NCBI GenBank assembly: GCA_944372525.1
Contig: CALVZL010000004.1
Span: 1 to 60,288, forward strand
Reading direction: 5' to 3'
DNA from: an uncultured Clostridia bacterium
GTDB lineage: Bacteria > Bacillota > Clostridia > Christensenellales > Borkfalkiaceae
Length of the DNA stretch: 60,288 bases
Of this stretch, positions 8,282-17,281 are shown piece after piece. The notes beneath the pieces are model-generated. The model was not told the origin of the DNA and did no database searches. It saw only the letters and a program-made list of their open reading frames with translations. Within the stretch, counting starts at the first letter, position 1. The number at the start of each line of letters is the position of its first letter. Both the position numbers and the translations under genes were made by a program.

Positions 8282-8640
8282 CCGCGTGCGAAAATTCTTG
8301 ATTGCGGTTAAAATTTTCCGCAGGAGGAGAGGGCCTTGTGCGGGGTTCGGAGGGCGGCTTCTGGAACGCGGAACTTTAGAGGAGCGCGATCCCGACGGAC
8401 GGGCGGCGCCGCCCGTCCGTCTTTCCGAAACGCGGCAGGCGACTTCGGGGGGAGCGGTTTTTCGGAGAGCGGCGTGCTTCGCGCGAAAAAACCGCGGGCA
8501 AGCATCCGTTTGTTCCGCAGGGAAAAACCAAGTCCGAGGAGACCGTTCTGCCGGATCGGGCACACGGCACGGCGAAGGGCTCGGTTCCGATCCCCCGCGC
8601 GTCGGAACGGCGGTTCGCTGTGCCCGGATCGGCGGCAAAT
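8282..8640. other. GC-rich intergenic stretch with strong inverted repeats, no convincing gene
   Basis: No ORF here has protein-like composition. Visible structure: a perfect 14-bp-arm palindrome at 8394-8421, followed by TTTCC; arms GCGGTTTTT / AAAAACCGC around 8454-8490; and a nested stem with pairs 8558-8564/8619-8625 (GGGCACA/TGTGCCC), 8572-8576/8614-8618 and 8584-8590/8602-8608. It could be a structured RNA or part of the rpsL upstream region. I see no clear promoter for it. Confidence 0.4.
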
Positions 8641-8674
8641 GCGCAAAAAATTTACAAAACATCCTTATAAACGT

Positions 8675-8703
8675 TTGACAAACGGGCAATCATTTGTTAA
8701 AAT
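8675..8703 (+). promoter_or_regulatory. Promoter of the rpsL-rpsG-fusA operon
   Basis: TTGACA (8675-8680), 17-nt spacer, TAAAAT (8698-8703). It leaves a leader of about 120 nt before rpsL. Confidence 0.85.
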
Positions 8704-8771
8704 ATGTTTCGCTCGCCGAAAAGGCGCTCTTTTTGCGTGCAAAAAAATTCGGCGGAAAATACGTTTCTTTG

Positions 8772-8791
8772 AATTGCGGCGCGCAATTTTT
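8772..8791 (+). promoter_or_regulatory. Attenuator-like hairpin in the rpsL leader
   Basis: AATTGCG (8772-8778) and CGCAATT (8782-8788) form a 7-bp stem with a 3-nt loop, followed by TTT. It lies within the leader between promoter and rpsL, so it could attenuate the operon. The short stem makes this tentative. Confidence 0.3.
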
Positions 8792-8829
8792 AAGAATATT
8801 CCGAAAATAAGAACAAAGGAGGGAACAAA

Positions 8830-9201
8830 ATGCCTACGATCAATCAGCTCATCAAGAAGGGTCGCGAGAGAGAAGCGTTCAAGTCCAAGTGCCCCATTTT
8901 GGATCGGTGTCCGCAGAAGCGCGGCGTTTGCCTTTCCGTGACGACGACGTCTCCCAAGAAGCCCAACTCGGCTCTGAGAAAGATCGCGAGGGTGAGACTC
9001 ACCAACAAGCAGGAAGGTACGGTGTACATTCCCGGCGAGGGTCACAACCTGCAGGAGCACAGCTCGGTGCTCATTCGCGGCGGAAGAGTCAAGGATCTGC
9101 CCGGCGTGCGCTATCACGTCATTCGCGGCGCGCTGGATACTGCCGGCGTTGCGAAGCGCAAACAGGCGCGCAGCAAATACGGCGCAAAACGTCCTAAGTA
9201 A
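8830..9201 (+). CDS. rpsL: 30S ribosomal protein S12
   Basis: A 123-residue uS12 that sits at the decoding centre of the 30S subunit. The diagnostic loop [16 protein letters not shown] is intact, with unaltered lysines at the positions where streptomycin-resistance changes usually occur. The C-terminus has [12 protein letters not shown] and [11 protein letters not shown]. The N-terminal part carries three Cys (KCP, RCP and GVC), and GVCLSV replaces the common GVCTRV. It has a strong AAAGGAGG ribosome binding site. It is the first gene of the str operon. Confidence 0.98.
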   Translation: MPTINQLIKKGREREAFKSKCPILDRCPQKRGVCLSVTTTSPKKPNSALRKIARVRLTNKQEGTVYIPGEGHNLQEHSSVLIRGGRVKDLPGVRYHVIRGALDTAGVAKRKQARSKYGAKRPK

Positions 9202-9385
9202 GAACGGCGGACAAAAACGGACCTACTTATTTTCGGAATTACAGCCCGATGAAGTAGGCAGTATTCCCCTGAGAACGGGGGAGAAGGTTCGCTACCGTTT
9301 CGGCGGCAAGCGATAGCCTAACCGAGGGCGATGAGGCACGCCCGCGCGGGGAACGCCCCGCAATCAATTCAAGGAGGATGAAAAC
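9202..9385 (+). promoter_or_regulatory. Long structured rpsL-rpsG intercistronic region, possible S7 autoregulatory site
   Basis: A 184-nt gap separates two normally close genes. It contains a stem CCTACTT (9222-9228) / AAGTAGG (9252-9258), a CCCC/GGGG hairpin around 9275-9290, and further GC-rich pairs up to the rpsG ribosome binding site (AAGGAGG). In E. coli the equivalent gap binds S7 for translational feedback. A similar role here is inferred from position and structure only. Confidence 0.4.
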
Positions 9386-9856
9386 ATGCCCAGAAGAGGA
9401 GGAGTTCCCAAAAGAGACGTGCTCCCCGATCCCGTATACGGCAGCAAGGTCGTCGCCAAGCTCATCAATCAGATCATGCTCGACGGCGAAAAGAGCGTTG
9501 CACAGCGGATCGTGTACGACGCATTCTCTTTCATGGGAGAAAAAATGAACATGGATCCGATGGAGATCTTCAAGCAGGCGCTTGCAAACGTCACCCCGCT
9601 CGTCGAAGTCAAGGCGCGGCGCGTGGGCGGCGCAAACTATCAGGTCCCCATCGAAATCAGACCGGAACGCCGTCAGACGCTGGCGATCCGCTGGCTTGTG
9701 CTGAACACAAGAAAGAGGAGCGAGCGCGAGATGAGCAAGCGCCTTGCGGCGGAGCTGATGGACGCGTATAACAACACGGGCGGCTCGGTCAAGAAAAAAG
9801 AGGAAACGCACAGAATGGCGGAGGCAAACAAGGCGTTCGCTCATTTCAGATTCTGA
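9386..9856 (+). CDS. rpsG: 30S ribosomal protein S7
   Basis: A 156-residue uS7, the primary head-assembly protein of the 30S subunit. Recognisable segments are MPRRG at the start, [22 protein letters not shown], the central [23 protein letters not shown], and the C-terminal [21 protein letters not shown]. Length is normal. The start follows AAGGAGGATGAAAAC. It sits between rpsL and fusA, 12 nt before fusA. Confidence 0.98.
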   Translation: MPRRGGVPKRDVLPDPVYGSKVVAKLINQIMLDGEKSVAQRIVYDAFSFMGEKMNMDPMEIFKQALANVTPLVEVKARRVGGANYQVPIEIRPERRQTLAIRWLVLNTRKRSEREMSKRLAAELMDAYNNTGGSVKKKEETHRMAEANKAFAHFRF

Positions 9857-9868
9857 GAGGTATAGAGC

Positions 9869-11953
9869 ATGCCCAGAGAATACGACTTAAAGCATACGAG
9901 AAATTTCGGGATCATGGCGCACATCGACGCCGGAAAGACGACGACGACCGAACGCATTTTGTTCTACACGGGCAAGACGCACAAGATCGGCGAAGTTCAC
10001 GACGGCGCGGCGACGATGGACTGGATGGTCCAGGAGCAGGAGCGGGGGATCACGATCACATCCGCCGCGACGACCTGCATTTGGAAGGGCCATCGGTTCA
10101 ATATCATCGATACGCCGGGACACGTCGACTTCACGGTGGAAGTCGAACGGTCTTTGCGCGTTCTCGACGGCGCGGTCGCGACTTTCTGCGCGAAGGGCGG
10201 CGTGGAGCCGCAGTCCGAGACGGTCTGGCGTCAGGCGGACAAGTATAAAGTTCCCCGCATCGCCTATGTAAACAAAATGGACATCAACGGCGCGGACTTT
10301 TTCCGCGTAGAGAAGATGATCCGCGAGCGGCTCGGCGCGAATCCCGTTCCGATCGAGCTGCCGATCGGCAAGGAGGATTCCTTCCGGGGGATCGTGGACC
10401 TCATCCGCATGGAGGCAGAGATCTATTACGACGACCTCGGCAAGGATTTCCGCAAGGAAGCGATCCCTGCGGAGATGGAGGGAGTCGTGAGCGAATACCG
10501 TGCGAAGCTCGTCGAGGAAGCGGCGTCCGCAAACGATGCGCTCATGGAGAAGTTTTTCGAAGAAGGCGACCTCTCCGAGGAGGACATCATCTCGGGTCTG
10601 CGCGAGCGCTGCCTGAGAACGGAAGCCATCCCCATGCTCTGCGGATCGTCCTATAAGAACAAGGGCGTACAGTTCCTGCTCGATGCCGTCATCAACTTCC
10701 TTCCCAGCCCGCTCGACGTCGATCACGTCAGGGGCATCAATCCCAAGACGGGGGAGGAAGAGGTGAGAAAGACCTCGGACGAAGAGCCCTTCGCGGGTCT
10801 TGCGTTCAAGATCGCGACCGATCCCTTTGTCGGATCGCTCGCCTATTTCCGCGCTTATTCGGGCGTGCTGGAGGCGGGCTCCTATGTGTACAACTCCACG
10901 AAGGAAAAGAAGGAGCGCGTCGGTCGGTTGGTGCAGATGCATTCCAACGAGCGCAAGGATATCGATTGCATCTATTCGGGAGATATCTGCGCGATCGTCG
11001 GTCTCAAAAATACGACGACGGGCGATACCCTCTGCGACGAGAAGCATCCCATCATTCTCGAAAAGATGGAATTCCCCGATCCCGTGATCCAGCTCTCCCT
11101 GGAGCCCAAGACCAAGGCAGGCCAGGAAAAGATGACGCTTGCGCTCGTCAAGCTTGCGGAAGAAGATCCCACGTTCAAGACCTATACGGACAAGGAGACG
11201 GGGCAGACGATCATCGCCGGCATGGGCGAGCTGCATCTGGATATCATCGTCGACAGGCTTCTGCGTGAGTTCCACGTCGAAGCGAACGTCGGCGCGCCGC
11301 AGGTCGCCTACCGCGAGACCTTCAAGAAGGCCGTGGACGCGGAGGGAATGTACAAGCGTCAGTCGGGCGGCAAGGGCCAGTACGGACATTGCAAGATCCA
11401 TCTGATTCCTCAGGAGCCGGGCAAGGGATACGAATTCGAAGATCTCACCGTCGGCGGGTCCATTCCCAAGGAATATATTCCCGCGATCGACAAGGGCATT
11501 CAGGAAGCGGCGAAAAACGGATTTCTTGCGGGATATGAGGTCGTGGACTTCAAAGTGCAGGTCTACGACGGAAGCTATCACGAGGTCGACTCGTCGGAAA
11601 TGGCATTCAAGATCGCAGGCTCCATGGCGTTCAAAAACGGAATGGAAAAGGCGGGTGCCGTGCTTCTCGAGCCGATCATGAAGGTGGAGATCGTCACGCC
11701 GGAGGACTATTTCGGCGATCTGATGGGCAACGTCTCCTCCCGCCGCGGCACGATTTTGGGAACGGACGACCGCAGCGGCGTCAAAGTGATCGACGCCGAA
11801 GTCCCGCTGTCCGAGATGTTCGGCTATGCAACAGAGCTTCGTTCCCGCACGCAGGGAAGAGGACAGTTTACGATGCAGTTCGATCATTATTCCGAGGTTC
11901 CCAAGAGCATTTCCGAAAAAATCATCACGACGCGCGCGAAGAAAGAGGGTTGA
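9869..11953 (+). CDS. fusA: Elongation factor G
   Basis: A 694-residue translocation GTPase. The G motifs are [13 protein letters not shown] (P-loop), RGITITSAA (switch I), DTPGHVDF (switch II) and NKMD. Domains II to V follow, with the domain IV stretch [13 protein letters not shown] and the late [15 protein letters not shown]. It catalyses tRNA-mRNA translocation and, with RRF, ribosome recycling. It is the third gene of the str operon. No truncation or unusual substitution is seen. Confidence 0.98.
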   Translation: MPREYDLKHTRNFGIMAHIDAGKTTTTERILFYTGKTHKIGEVHDGAATMDWMVQEQERGITITSAATTCIWKGHRFNIIDTPGHVDFTVEVERSLRVLDGAVATFCAKGGVEPQSETVWRQADKYKVPRIAYVNKMDINGADFFRVEKMIRERLGANPVPIELPIGKEDSFRGIVDLIRMEAEIYYDDLGKDFRKEAIPAEMEGVVSEYRAKLVEEAASANDALMEKFFEEGDLSEEDIISGLRERCLRTEAIPMLCGSSYKNKGVQFLLDAVINFLPSPLDVDHVRGINPKTGEEEVRKTSDEEPFAGLAFKIATDPFVGSLAYFRAYSGVLEAGSYVYNSTKEKKERVGRLVQMHSNERKDIDCIYSGDICAIVGLKNTTTGDTLCDEKHPIILEKMEFPDPVIQLSLEPKTKAGQEKMTLALVKLAEEDPTFKTYTDKETGQTIIAGMGELHLDIIVDRLLREFHVEANVGAPQVAYRETFKKAVDAEGMYKRQSGGKGQYGHCKIHLIPQEPGKGYEFEDLTVGGSIPKEYIPAIDKGIQEAAKNGFLAGYEVVDFKVQVYDGSYHEVDSSEMAFKIAGSMAFKNGMEKAGAVLLEPIMKVEIVTPEDYFGDLMGNVSSRRGTILGTDDRSGVKVIDAEVPLSEMFGYATELRSRTQGRGQFTMQFDHYSEVPKSISEKIITTRAKKEG

Positions 11954-12012
11954 TTTTTGCGCTTTTTCGGGCAAATATCGGGAAGTTTTCGGAAAAAACT
12001 TTCGGAAAGTGA

Positions 12013-12041
12013 TTGCAAAAATTTTTGTTATCGGTTATAAT
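12013..12041 (+). promoter_or_regulatory. Promoter of tuf
   Basis: TTGCAA (12013-12018), 17-nt spacer, TATAAT (12036-12041). It makes tuf independent of fusA and leaves a leader of about 100 nt with a TTCCGGA / TCCGGAA inverted repeat. Confidence 0.85.
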
Positions 12042-12150
12042 AATAGCCGTTAGGCAAAATCAGCTGAATATCAATGTTTGATAGATAGCTGCGATTCCGG
12101 AGCATTCCGGAAAAAGTTATCAAAAAATAAAATCGGAGGATTGTTTCAAA

Positions 12151-13368
12151 ATGGCTAAAGCAAAATTCGACAGAAGTAAGCCGCACGTCAACATCGGAAC
12201 CATCGGACACGTTGACCACGGCAAGACCACTTTGACCGCAGCTATCACCATGGTTATGGCATGCAAAGGTCAGGCACAGAAGATGCGTTATGATGAAATC
12301 GATAAGGCGCCCGAAGAGAAGGCGCGCGGAATTACGATCAATACCGCTCACGTCGAGTATGAGACGGACAAGCGTCACTATGCGCACGTCGACTGCCCGG
12401 GACACGCGGACTACGTCAAGAACATGATCACGGGTGCAGCGCAGATGGACGGTGCGATCCTCGTCGTTGCGGCGACGGACGGCCCCATGCCGCAGACTCG
12501 CGAGCACATTCTGCTCGCCCGTCAGGTCGGTGTGCCCTATATCGTCGTGTTCCTGAACAAGATCGATCAGCTCGACGATCCCGAACTTCTTGAACTCGTC
12601 GAGATGGAAGTCAGAGAGTTGCTTTCTTCTTACGAATTCCCCGGCGACGACATTCCGATCATCAAGGGCTCCGCGCTCAAGGCGCTGGAGAAGGCGACGA
12701 GCGGCGCATCGAACGAAGAGATCCTTGCAGCTCCCGAATGCCAGTGCATTCTCGAGCTCATGGATACGATCGATCAGTATATCCCTACGCCCGAGCGTGA
12801 CGACAAGAAGCCCTTCCTGCTTCCCGTCGAGGACGTGTTCACCATTTCCGGCCGCGGCACGGTCGCCACGGGCAGAGTGGAGAGAGGCGTTGCGCACGTC
12901 GGCGATCCCGCGGAGATCGTCGGACTCATTCTCAAACCCAAGACCACGACGATCACCGGTCTCGAGATGTTCCACAAGTCCCTGGACGAAGCGATGGCGG
13001 GCGACAACGTCGGCGCGCTGCTTCGCGGCATCAACCGTACGGACATCGAGAAAGGGCAGGTCATCGCGAAACCCGGCACGGTGCCCACCGCTATGAAATT
13101 CCAGGCGCAGGTCTATGTCCTGACCAAGGAAGAGGGCGGCCGTCATACGGCATTCTTCAATCACTATCGTCCTCAGTTCTTCATCAGAACGACGGACGTC
13201 ACCGGTTCCATCGATCTTCCCGAAGGAGTCGAGATGGTCATGCCCGGCGACCATGTCACGATCACGGTCGAGCTGATCAAGCCCGTCGCAATCGAGGAAG
13301 GACTTCGTTTTGCAATCCGTGAGGGCGGCAGAACGGTCGGATCCGGCGTCGTTTCCAAGATTCTGTAA
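12151..13368 (+). CDS. tuf: Elongation factor Tu
   Basis: A 405-residue GTPase that carries aminoacyl-tRNA to the ribosome. The G motifs are [32 protein letters not shown] and NKID (I replaces the usual V/C of NKxD). Domains II and III follow, ending [20 protein letters not shown]. It is a few residues longer than most bacterial EF-Tu. Ribosome binding site GGAGGA. It has its own promoter and a strong terminator. Confidence 0.98.
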   Translation: MAKAKFDRSKPHVNIGTIGHVDHGKTTLTAAITMVMACKGQAQKMRYDEIDKAPEEKARGITINTAHVEYETDKRHYAHVDCPGHADYVKNMITGAAQMDGAILVVAATDGPMPQTREHILLARQVGVPYIVVFLNKIDQLDDPELLELVEMEVRELLSSYEFPGDDIPIIKGSALKALEKATSGASNEEILAAPECQCILELMDTIDQYIPTPERDDKKPFLLPVEDVFTISGRGTVATGRVERGVAHVGDPAEIVGLILKPKTTTITGLEMFHKSLDEAMAGDNVGALLRGINRTDIEKGQVIAKPGTVPTAMKFQAQVYVLTKEEGGRHTAFFNHYRPQFFIRTTDVTGSIDLPEGVEMVMPGDHVTITVELIKPVAIEEGLRFAIREGGRTVGSGVVSKIL

Positions 13369-13392
13369 TCGGATCGAATCTACCAAAGAGGA

Positions 13393-13420
13393 AAAAGCCG
13401 CGGCTTTCGCCGCGGCTTTT
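13393..13420 (+). terminator. tuf terminator
   Basis: AAAGCCGCGGC (13394-13404) and GCCGCGGCTTT (13409-13419) form an 11-bp stem with a T-tract, 12 nt before the next gene's ATG. Confidence 0.9.
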
Positions 13421-13432
13421 GATTATCTATTT

Positions 13433-14614
13433 ATGAGTTCAAACAGCAAACAGACGGTCGGGGCCTGCTTCGTCGGCTATGTCGTGCAGGCGGCGATCAA
13501 CAATTTTCTTCCGCTTTTGTTCGTTACCTTTCAAACGGAATACGGCATCACTCTGGCGCAGATCACGCTGCTCGTGACGCTGAATTTCTCCGTTCAGCTC
13601 TGCGTCGATCTGCTTTCCGCATTTTTTGTCGATCGGATCGGATATCGGCGGGCGATCGTGACGGCGCATGCGTTTGCGGCCGCGGGATTTCTTTTGCTTG
13701 CTTTTTTGCCCGATCTGCTCGGATTTTGGGGGCTGCTGCTCTGTGTGGTCGTCTATGCGATCGGCGGCGGGCTCATCGAAGTGCTTGTGAGCCCGATCGC
13801 GGAAGCATGTCCCACAAAGAACAAGACGAGGACGATGGGGCTGTTGCATTCCTTTTACTGCTGGGGTTGCGTGACGGTCGTGGGAATTTCTACGCTTTAT
13901 TTTTCGTGGTTCGGGGCTGTCGGCTGGAGGATGCTCGCCTTGCTCTGGGCGGCGCTTCCGCTCGGGAATCTCCTTGCGTTTACCCGCGTTCCGCTTGTTC
14001 CGCTCGGGAAGGAAGGGGAGCGGGGAATGCGTCCGACGCAGCTTCTGAAAGAGCGGACGATGTGGCTCTTTTTTCTCATCATCTTCTGTGCGGGGGCGTG
14101 CGAGCTTGCCGTGGGGCAGTGGGCGTCTGCCTTTGCGGAGCGGGGGTTGGGGATCTCCAAAACGGCGGGAGATCTCGCGGGCCCCATGCTCTTTGCCGCA
14201 TTGATGGGGATCTCCCGCATACTTTACGGCGTATTTTCGGAAAAGATCGATCTCTGTGCGGGCATGCTGGCGGGCGGCGTCCTGTGCCTGTCCGGATATT
14301 TGCTCATTGCCTTCGGAGAGACGGCGGTGCTCGGATTGTGCGGCGTGGGACTGAGCGGGTTTGCCGTGGGGATCCTTTGGCCGGCGACCTTTTCGCTCGC
14401 GGCGCGCCGAATCGAGGGGGGCGGAACGGCGATGTTCGCGCTTTTGGCGCTGGGCGGGGACCTGGGCTGTTCTGCGGGGCCCGCGCTTGCGGGACTCGGG
14501 GCGAGCGCGAACGGAGATTCCCTTGCGGTCGGCATGCTGTGGGCATCGGCGTTTCCGATCTTGCTGCTTGCCGCTCTCGGCGTGCTTGCGCTTTTGCTGC
14601 GGAAAAGAAAATAA
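13433..14614 (+). CDS. Major facilitator superfamily transporter
   Basis: A 393-residue integral membrane protein with about twelve hydrophobic segments in two six-helix halves and a charged central loop around LGKEGERGMRPTQLLKERT. The cytoplasmic loop motif VDRIGYRR after helix 2 is the MFS signature. The overall pattern (NNFLPLLFVTFQ at the start, GGGLIEVLVSPIAEACP, LHSFYCWG) resembles sugar-type permeases, but the substrate is unknown. The start ATG 13433 lies just after the tuf terminator and lacks a clear Shine-Dalgarno site or promoter. An upstream in-frame ATG inside tuf is rejected because it would span the terminator. Confidence 0.85.
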   Translation: MSSNSKQTVGACFVGYVVQAAINNFLPLLFVTFQTEYGITLAQITLLVTLNFSVQLCVDLLSAFFVDRIGYRRAIVTAHAFAAAGFLLLAFLPDLLGFWGLLLCVVVYAIGGGLIEVLVSPIAEACPTKNKTRTMGLLHSFYCWGCVTVVGISTLYFSWFGAVGWRMLALLWAALPLGNLLAFTRVPLVPLGKEGERGMRPTQLLKERTMWLFFLIIFCAGACELAVGQWASAFAERGLGISKTAGDLAGPMLFAALMGISRILYGVFSEKIDLCAGMLAGGVLCLSGYLLIAFGETAVLGLCGVGLSGFAVGILWPATFSLAARRIEGGGTAMFALLALGGDLGCSAGPALAGLGASANGDSLAVGMLWASAFPILLLAALGVLALLLRKRK

Positions 14615-14619
14615 TTGAA

Positions 14620-14650
14620 AACGCCTCCCCGTCGGGGGAGGCGTTGGGTT
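14620..14650 (+). terminator. MFS gene terminator
   Basis: AACGCCTCCCC (14620-14630) and GGGGAGGCGTT (14635-14645) form an 11-bp stem followed by GGGTTTTT. It also lies next to the convergent DeoR-family gene. Confidence 0.85.
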
Positions 14651-14664
14651 TTTCGGGACAGCCG

Positions 14665-15423
14665 TCACATGACGACGATGTTTTTCTGCGTGAACATCTC
14701 CTTGAGCTCGGCGGGGAAATTGCTGTCTGTGATCAGGACGTTGATGTCCTCCAGCCGCGCGAAGGTATAGGGCATGATCTTGCCGATCTTGGAGCTGTCC
14801 AGCATCATATACATGGCGCGCGCCTTCTTTCGGATCCCCTGGAGCAGATCCGCCTCCGTCTGCGAACCGCAGGAGAAGCCGTCTTCGGGGGTAAAGGCGG
14901 ACGCGGAGATGATAGCGAGTTCAAAATTGGTGTTTTCGAAGTAAGAACGTGCAACGGGAGAAGCGGTGGAGAGGTTGTCCTTCATGAGCTGTCCGCCGAG
15001 CAGCGTGATGTTGATCTGCTTTTTTTGCGCGAGCTCGATCGCTACGGCCAGCCCGTTGGTGAATACGTGAATATTGATGTCGGGGGTTTCCTTTGCCAAA
15101 TACATTGCGGTGGTCCCGCCGTCCATGAAGAGGGAACAATTCTCCTCGATGAGGCTCGCGGCTTTTTGGGCGATTTCTATTTTTTCGTCGGTATGGGTCA
15201 CCGTCTTTTTTGCATACGGTTCACCGGACACCTTCTGCACTTCTTTGACGGACATGGCACCGCCGCGGACGCGAATGATGCGTCCGAGTTGTTCGAGTTG
15301 CAGCAGATCCCTCCGCAAGGTCATCTGCGAGACGTTGGGAAAATATTCGTCCAACTGCTCGAGAGTCAGCTTGCCGCGCTTGTCCAGCAGTTCCGCTATT
15401 TCTTCGATCCGTTCTTTTTTCAT
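14665..15423 (-). CDS. DeoR/GlpR-family transcriptional regulator
   Basis: A 252-residue sugar-metabolism repressor. Residues 1-57 form a DeoR winged helix (RIEEIAELLDKRGKLTLEQL, then SQMTLRRDLLQLEQLGRIIRVRGGA). The C-terminal sugar-phosphate-sensing domain has LFMDGGTTAMYLA, VFTNGLAVAIELA, LLGGQL and LLDSSKIGK. ATG 15423 is chosen because the HTH begins there and AAGGGGA lies upstream; longer in-frame ATGs run through the promoter. It is convergent with the MFS gene, which it may control, though no operator is identified. Confidence 0.92.
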   Translation of the reverse strand: MKKERIEEIAELLDKRGKLTLEQLDEYFPNVSQMTLRRDLLQLEQLGRIIRVRGGAMSVKEVQKVSGEPYAKKTVTHTDEKIEIAQKAASLIEENCSLFMDGGTTAMYLAKETPDINIHVFTNGLAVAIELAQKKQINITLLGGQLMKDNLSTASPVARSYFENTNFELAIISASAFTPEDGFSCGSQTEADLLQGIRKKARAMYMMLDSSKIGKIMPYTFARLEDINVLITDSNFPAELKEMFTQKNIVVM

Positions 15424-15454
15424 AAAAATCCCCTTATTTTTCATCGTCTGTAAA

Positions 15455-15483
15455 ATTATAACATATTTTTTAATGAATTGCAA
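15455..15483 (-). promoter_or_regulatory. Promoter of the DeoR-family gene
   Basis: Minus strand: TTGCAA (15478-15483), 17-nt spacer, TATAAT (15455-15460). Confidence 0.75.
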
Positions 15484-15584
15484 GCAAATATCACAGAAAC
15501 TTTGGGGTAAAATGAAAAAACGGAAAAAACAGGGCAAAAATTTTTATTTTTGAAAAAAGATTTGTGCTTTTTTCGGAAAACGCT

Positions 15585-15612
15585 TTGCTTTTTTTGCCGC
15601 ACATGATAAAAT
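15585..15612 (+). promoter_or_regulatory. Promoter placed for a leaderless mRNA
   Basis: TTGCTT (15585-15590), 16-nt spacer, TAAAAT (15607-15612). The ATG at 15619 lies only 6 nt beyond the -10, about where transcription should begin. Confidence 0.5.
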
Positions 15613-15618
15613 ACCGGT

Positions 15619-16248
15619 ATGGAGTACGATTATCTGAAGGCGCTCGACGAATTTTTCTGTTCGCATTATACCGACTATTCCAAGCTGGGGGCAATCGAAG
15701 GCTATCGGATGCCCGAGCTCATTTCGCTCGGCCCGAACGGCGTGATTGAACGAAGAAGCTCAGATTGCATGAAATTGTGTTATCAACCCGATTGCGACGA
15801 ACTTTTGCGCCGCTTTAAGGAAAAGCTGGTCGACACGAATTTCACGTTCGGATTTTCTCTTCCTTCTTTTTCCGATCGGATCGGCGACCGTTTCCGCAAG
15901 CACACCTTCTCGAAACTTCTGCCTGCGGTGCTGGTCCGTTCCAAAGAGACGGCGGAGAGCGCGGGAGCGAAGCTCACGCTCGACGGGAAGATCTGGAAGG
16001 GGATCGTGAAGGGGACGCTGTATCCGCAGAAGAGCGTTCTGCTGGCGCTTGCGCTTGTCTGCCGCATGAACGCGGAGGACGTGAGTGACCTTTTCGCCGT
16101 GACGGGCTACAATTTTTCGAGCGAAAACGTGCGCGACGTAGTCGCGGAATATCTGCTTTCGCAAAAAATTTTCAATGCGCAGATGCGCGATCGCTGTCTT
16201 GCGGAGTACCGCATCGACTCCCTTCCCATTCGCAAGGGAGAAAATTAA
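15619..16248 (+). CDS. Uncharacterised protein with an XRE-like C-terminal helical domain
   Basis: A 209-residue soluble protein with no signal or membrane segment. I do not recognise the first 90 residues. The second half (TFSKLL, then GKIWKGIVKGTLYPQKSVLLALAL, then EDVSDLFAVTGYNFS and RDVVAEYLL) has the spacing of the divergent helix-turn-helix seen in many clostridial proteins loosely labelled sigma-70-like or Xre antitoxin, where a residue pattern SKI..G..YPSK precedes a LALAL helix and a GY motif. That suggests nucleic-acid or partner binding, by inference only. No Shine-Dalgarno sequence precedes the ATG, in keeping with a leaderless transcript. Confidence 0.7.
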   Translation: MEYDYLKALDEFFCSHYTDYSKLGAIEGYRMPELISLGPNGVIERRSSDCMKLCYQPDCDELLRRFKEKLVDTNFTFGFSLPSFSDRIGDRFRKHTFSKLLPAVLVRSKETAESAGAKLTLDGKIWKGIVKGTLYPQKSVLLALALVCRMNAEDVSDLFAVTGYNFSSENVRDVVAEYLLSQKIFNAQMRDRCLAEYRIDSLPIRKGEN

Positions 16249-16267
16249 ACCGACGCGCAAAAAATGC

Positions 16268-16296
16268 TTGACGGCTGTCTGCCGATGTGGTAAAAT
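16268..16296 (+). promoter_or_regulatory. Promoter of the cysE-cysS T-box operon
   Basis: TTGACG (16268-16273), 17-nt spacer, TAAAAT (16291-16296), with an extended TGG before the -10. About 300 nt of leader follows. Confidence 0.8.
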
Positions 16297-16302
16297 TCCG
16301 AA

Positions 16303-16537
16303 AAACGAATATGAGCCGAGGAACAGAAAGAGTACTCCCCCGCTCCGTCTCAAGAGAGGCCGCCGCATGCTGGAAGGCGCCGTCGGAAGGGGAGGAAGGT
16401 GCGTCTGTTCCGTTTGAGGCGCGGAGCAATGTCCGCGGTGGATCCGCCGTTATCGGAAAAAAGAGGGGAGAGATCCCGAAGTAAAGTGGAACAGCGTGAA
16501 AGATGCCTTTATATGATGATAGGGGCGTCTTTTTTGT
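16303..16537 (+). promoter_or_regulatory. T-box riboswitch specific for tRNA-Cys
   Basis: The stem I base is GGAACAGA (16320-16327) paired with TCTGTTCC (16404-16411). The specifier loop GAAGGTGCG holds TGC (16400-16402), a cysteine codon. The T-box sequence AAAGTGGAACAGCG is at 16483-16496; its TGGA bulge would pair with the UCCA end of tRNA-Cys, whose discriminator is U. A terminator follows, with arms AGATGCCTT (16501-16509) / GGGGCGTCT (16522-16530) and six T. Uncharged tRNA-Cys should favour the antiterminator and switch on cysE-cysS. Both tRNA contacts agree on cysteine, so the call is strong. Confidence 0.88.
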
Positions 16538-16598
16538 TGAAGAGGCAGTACGGGCGCCGCGCATTCCTGCGCGGACGCGGAGAACGGGAGGGAAGAGC

Positions 16599-17270
16599 AT
16601 GTTTTTTGCGAGACTGAGAAAGGACATCGCCGCCGCCAAGCGCAACGATCCTGCGGCGCGCAGCAAATTTGAGATTCTGCTTACCTATTCGGGCGTACAT
16701 GCGCTGAGCTGGCACCGATGGGCGAACCGCCTGTATCGGATGCATCTGAAATTGCTTGCCCGCATGACTTCGCAATTTGCGAAGTGGCTGACGGGCATCG
16801 AGATCCATCCCGCGGCAAAGATTGCGCCCGGCGTGTTCATCGACCACGGAACGGGCGTCGTCATCGGAGAGACCGCGGAAGTGGAAGAGGGAGTCGTCAT
16901 CTATCAGGGCGTGACCCTGGGCGGGACGGGCAAACAGCTCGGGAAGCGGCATCCCACCGTAAAGCGCAACGCGACCATCTCCTGCGGGGCAAAAGTGCTC
17001 GGAGGGTTCACCGTCGGCGAAGGGGCGCGGATCGGTGCCGGCGCCGTCGTGCTCCGCGAAGTCCCGGCGTTTGCGACCGTCGTGGGCGTGCCGGGCAGAG
17101 TGGTGCGCATCAACGGAGAAAAGACGGCGCCCGATCTTCTTCCCGACAAAGAAGATCCCATTCTCAAGGAGGTCTGCTCGCTTCGGGAGCGGCTGTACGA
17201 GCTGGAAGATCGGTTGGAAAAGATCGCGGCGAGAGAAAAGCCTTCGGACGGCGCGCCGCAGGAGAGATAA
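16599..17270 (+). CDS. cysE: Serine O-acetyltransferase
   Basis: A 223-residue left-handed beta-helix acyltransferase that makes O-acetylserine, the precursor of cysteine. Early residues ILLTYSGVHALSWHRWANRLY match the short (EpsC/CysE) clostridial form. Hexapeptide repeats run from IEIHPAAKIAPG, with the catalytic HGTGVVIGETAEV and the CoA-binding GGTGKQ, then VGVPGRVVR. The C-terminal extension is a charged coiled coil. ATG 16599 is chosen for GGAGGG upstream and the family N-terminus; the longer in-frame ATG at 16503 lies within the T-box terminator. It is the first gene of the T-box operon with cysS. Confidence 0.94.
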   Translation: MFFARLRKDIAAAKRNDPAARSKFEILLTYSGVHALSWHRWANRLYRMHLKLLARMTSQFAKWLTGIEIHPAAKIAPGVFIDHGTGVVIGETAEVEEGVVIYQGVTLGGTGKQLGKRHPTVKRNATISCGAKVLGGFTVGEGARIGAGAVVLREVPAFATVVGVPGRVVRINGEKTAPDLLPDKEDPILKEVCSLRERLYELEDRLEKIAAREKPSDGAPQER

Positions 17271-17281
17271 GGAGAAGAGAA

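Noticed and set aside
8286-8678. 130-codon ORF in the GC-rich intergenic stretch
   Set aside because: Arg/Gly-rich with no domain or start signal, and overlapping palindromes and the rpsL promoter region.
12151-13368. Possible elfamycin-resistance changes in EF-Tu
   Set aside because: The FAIREGG region that carries the best-known alanine change is normal; the differences seen (NKID, GSGVV) are not known resistance sites.
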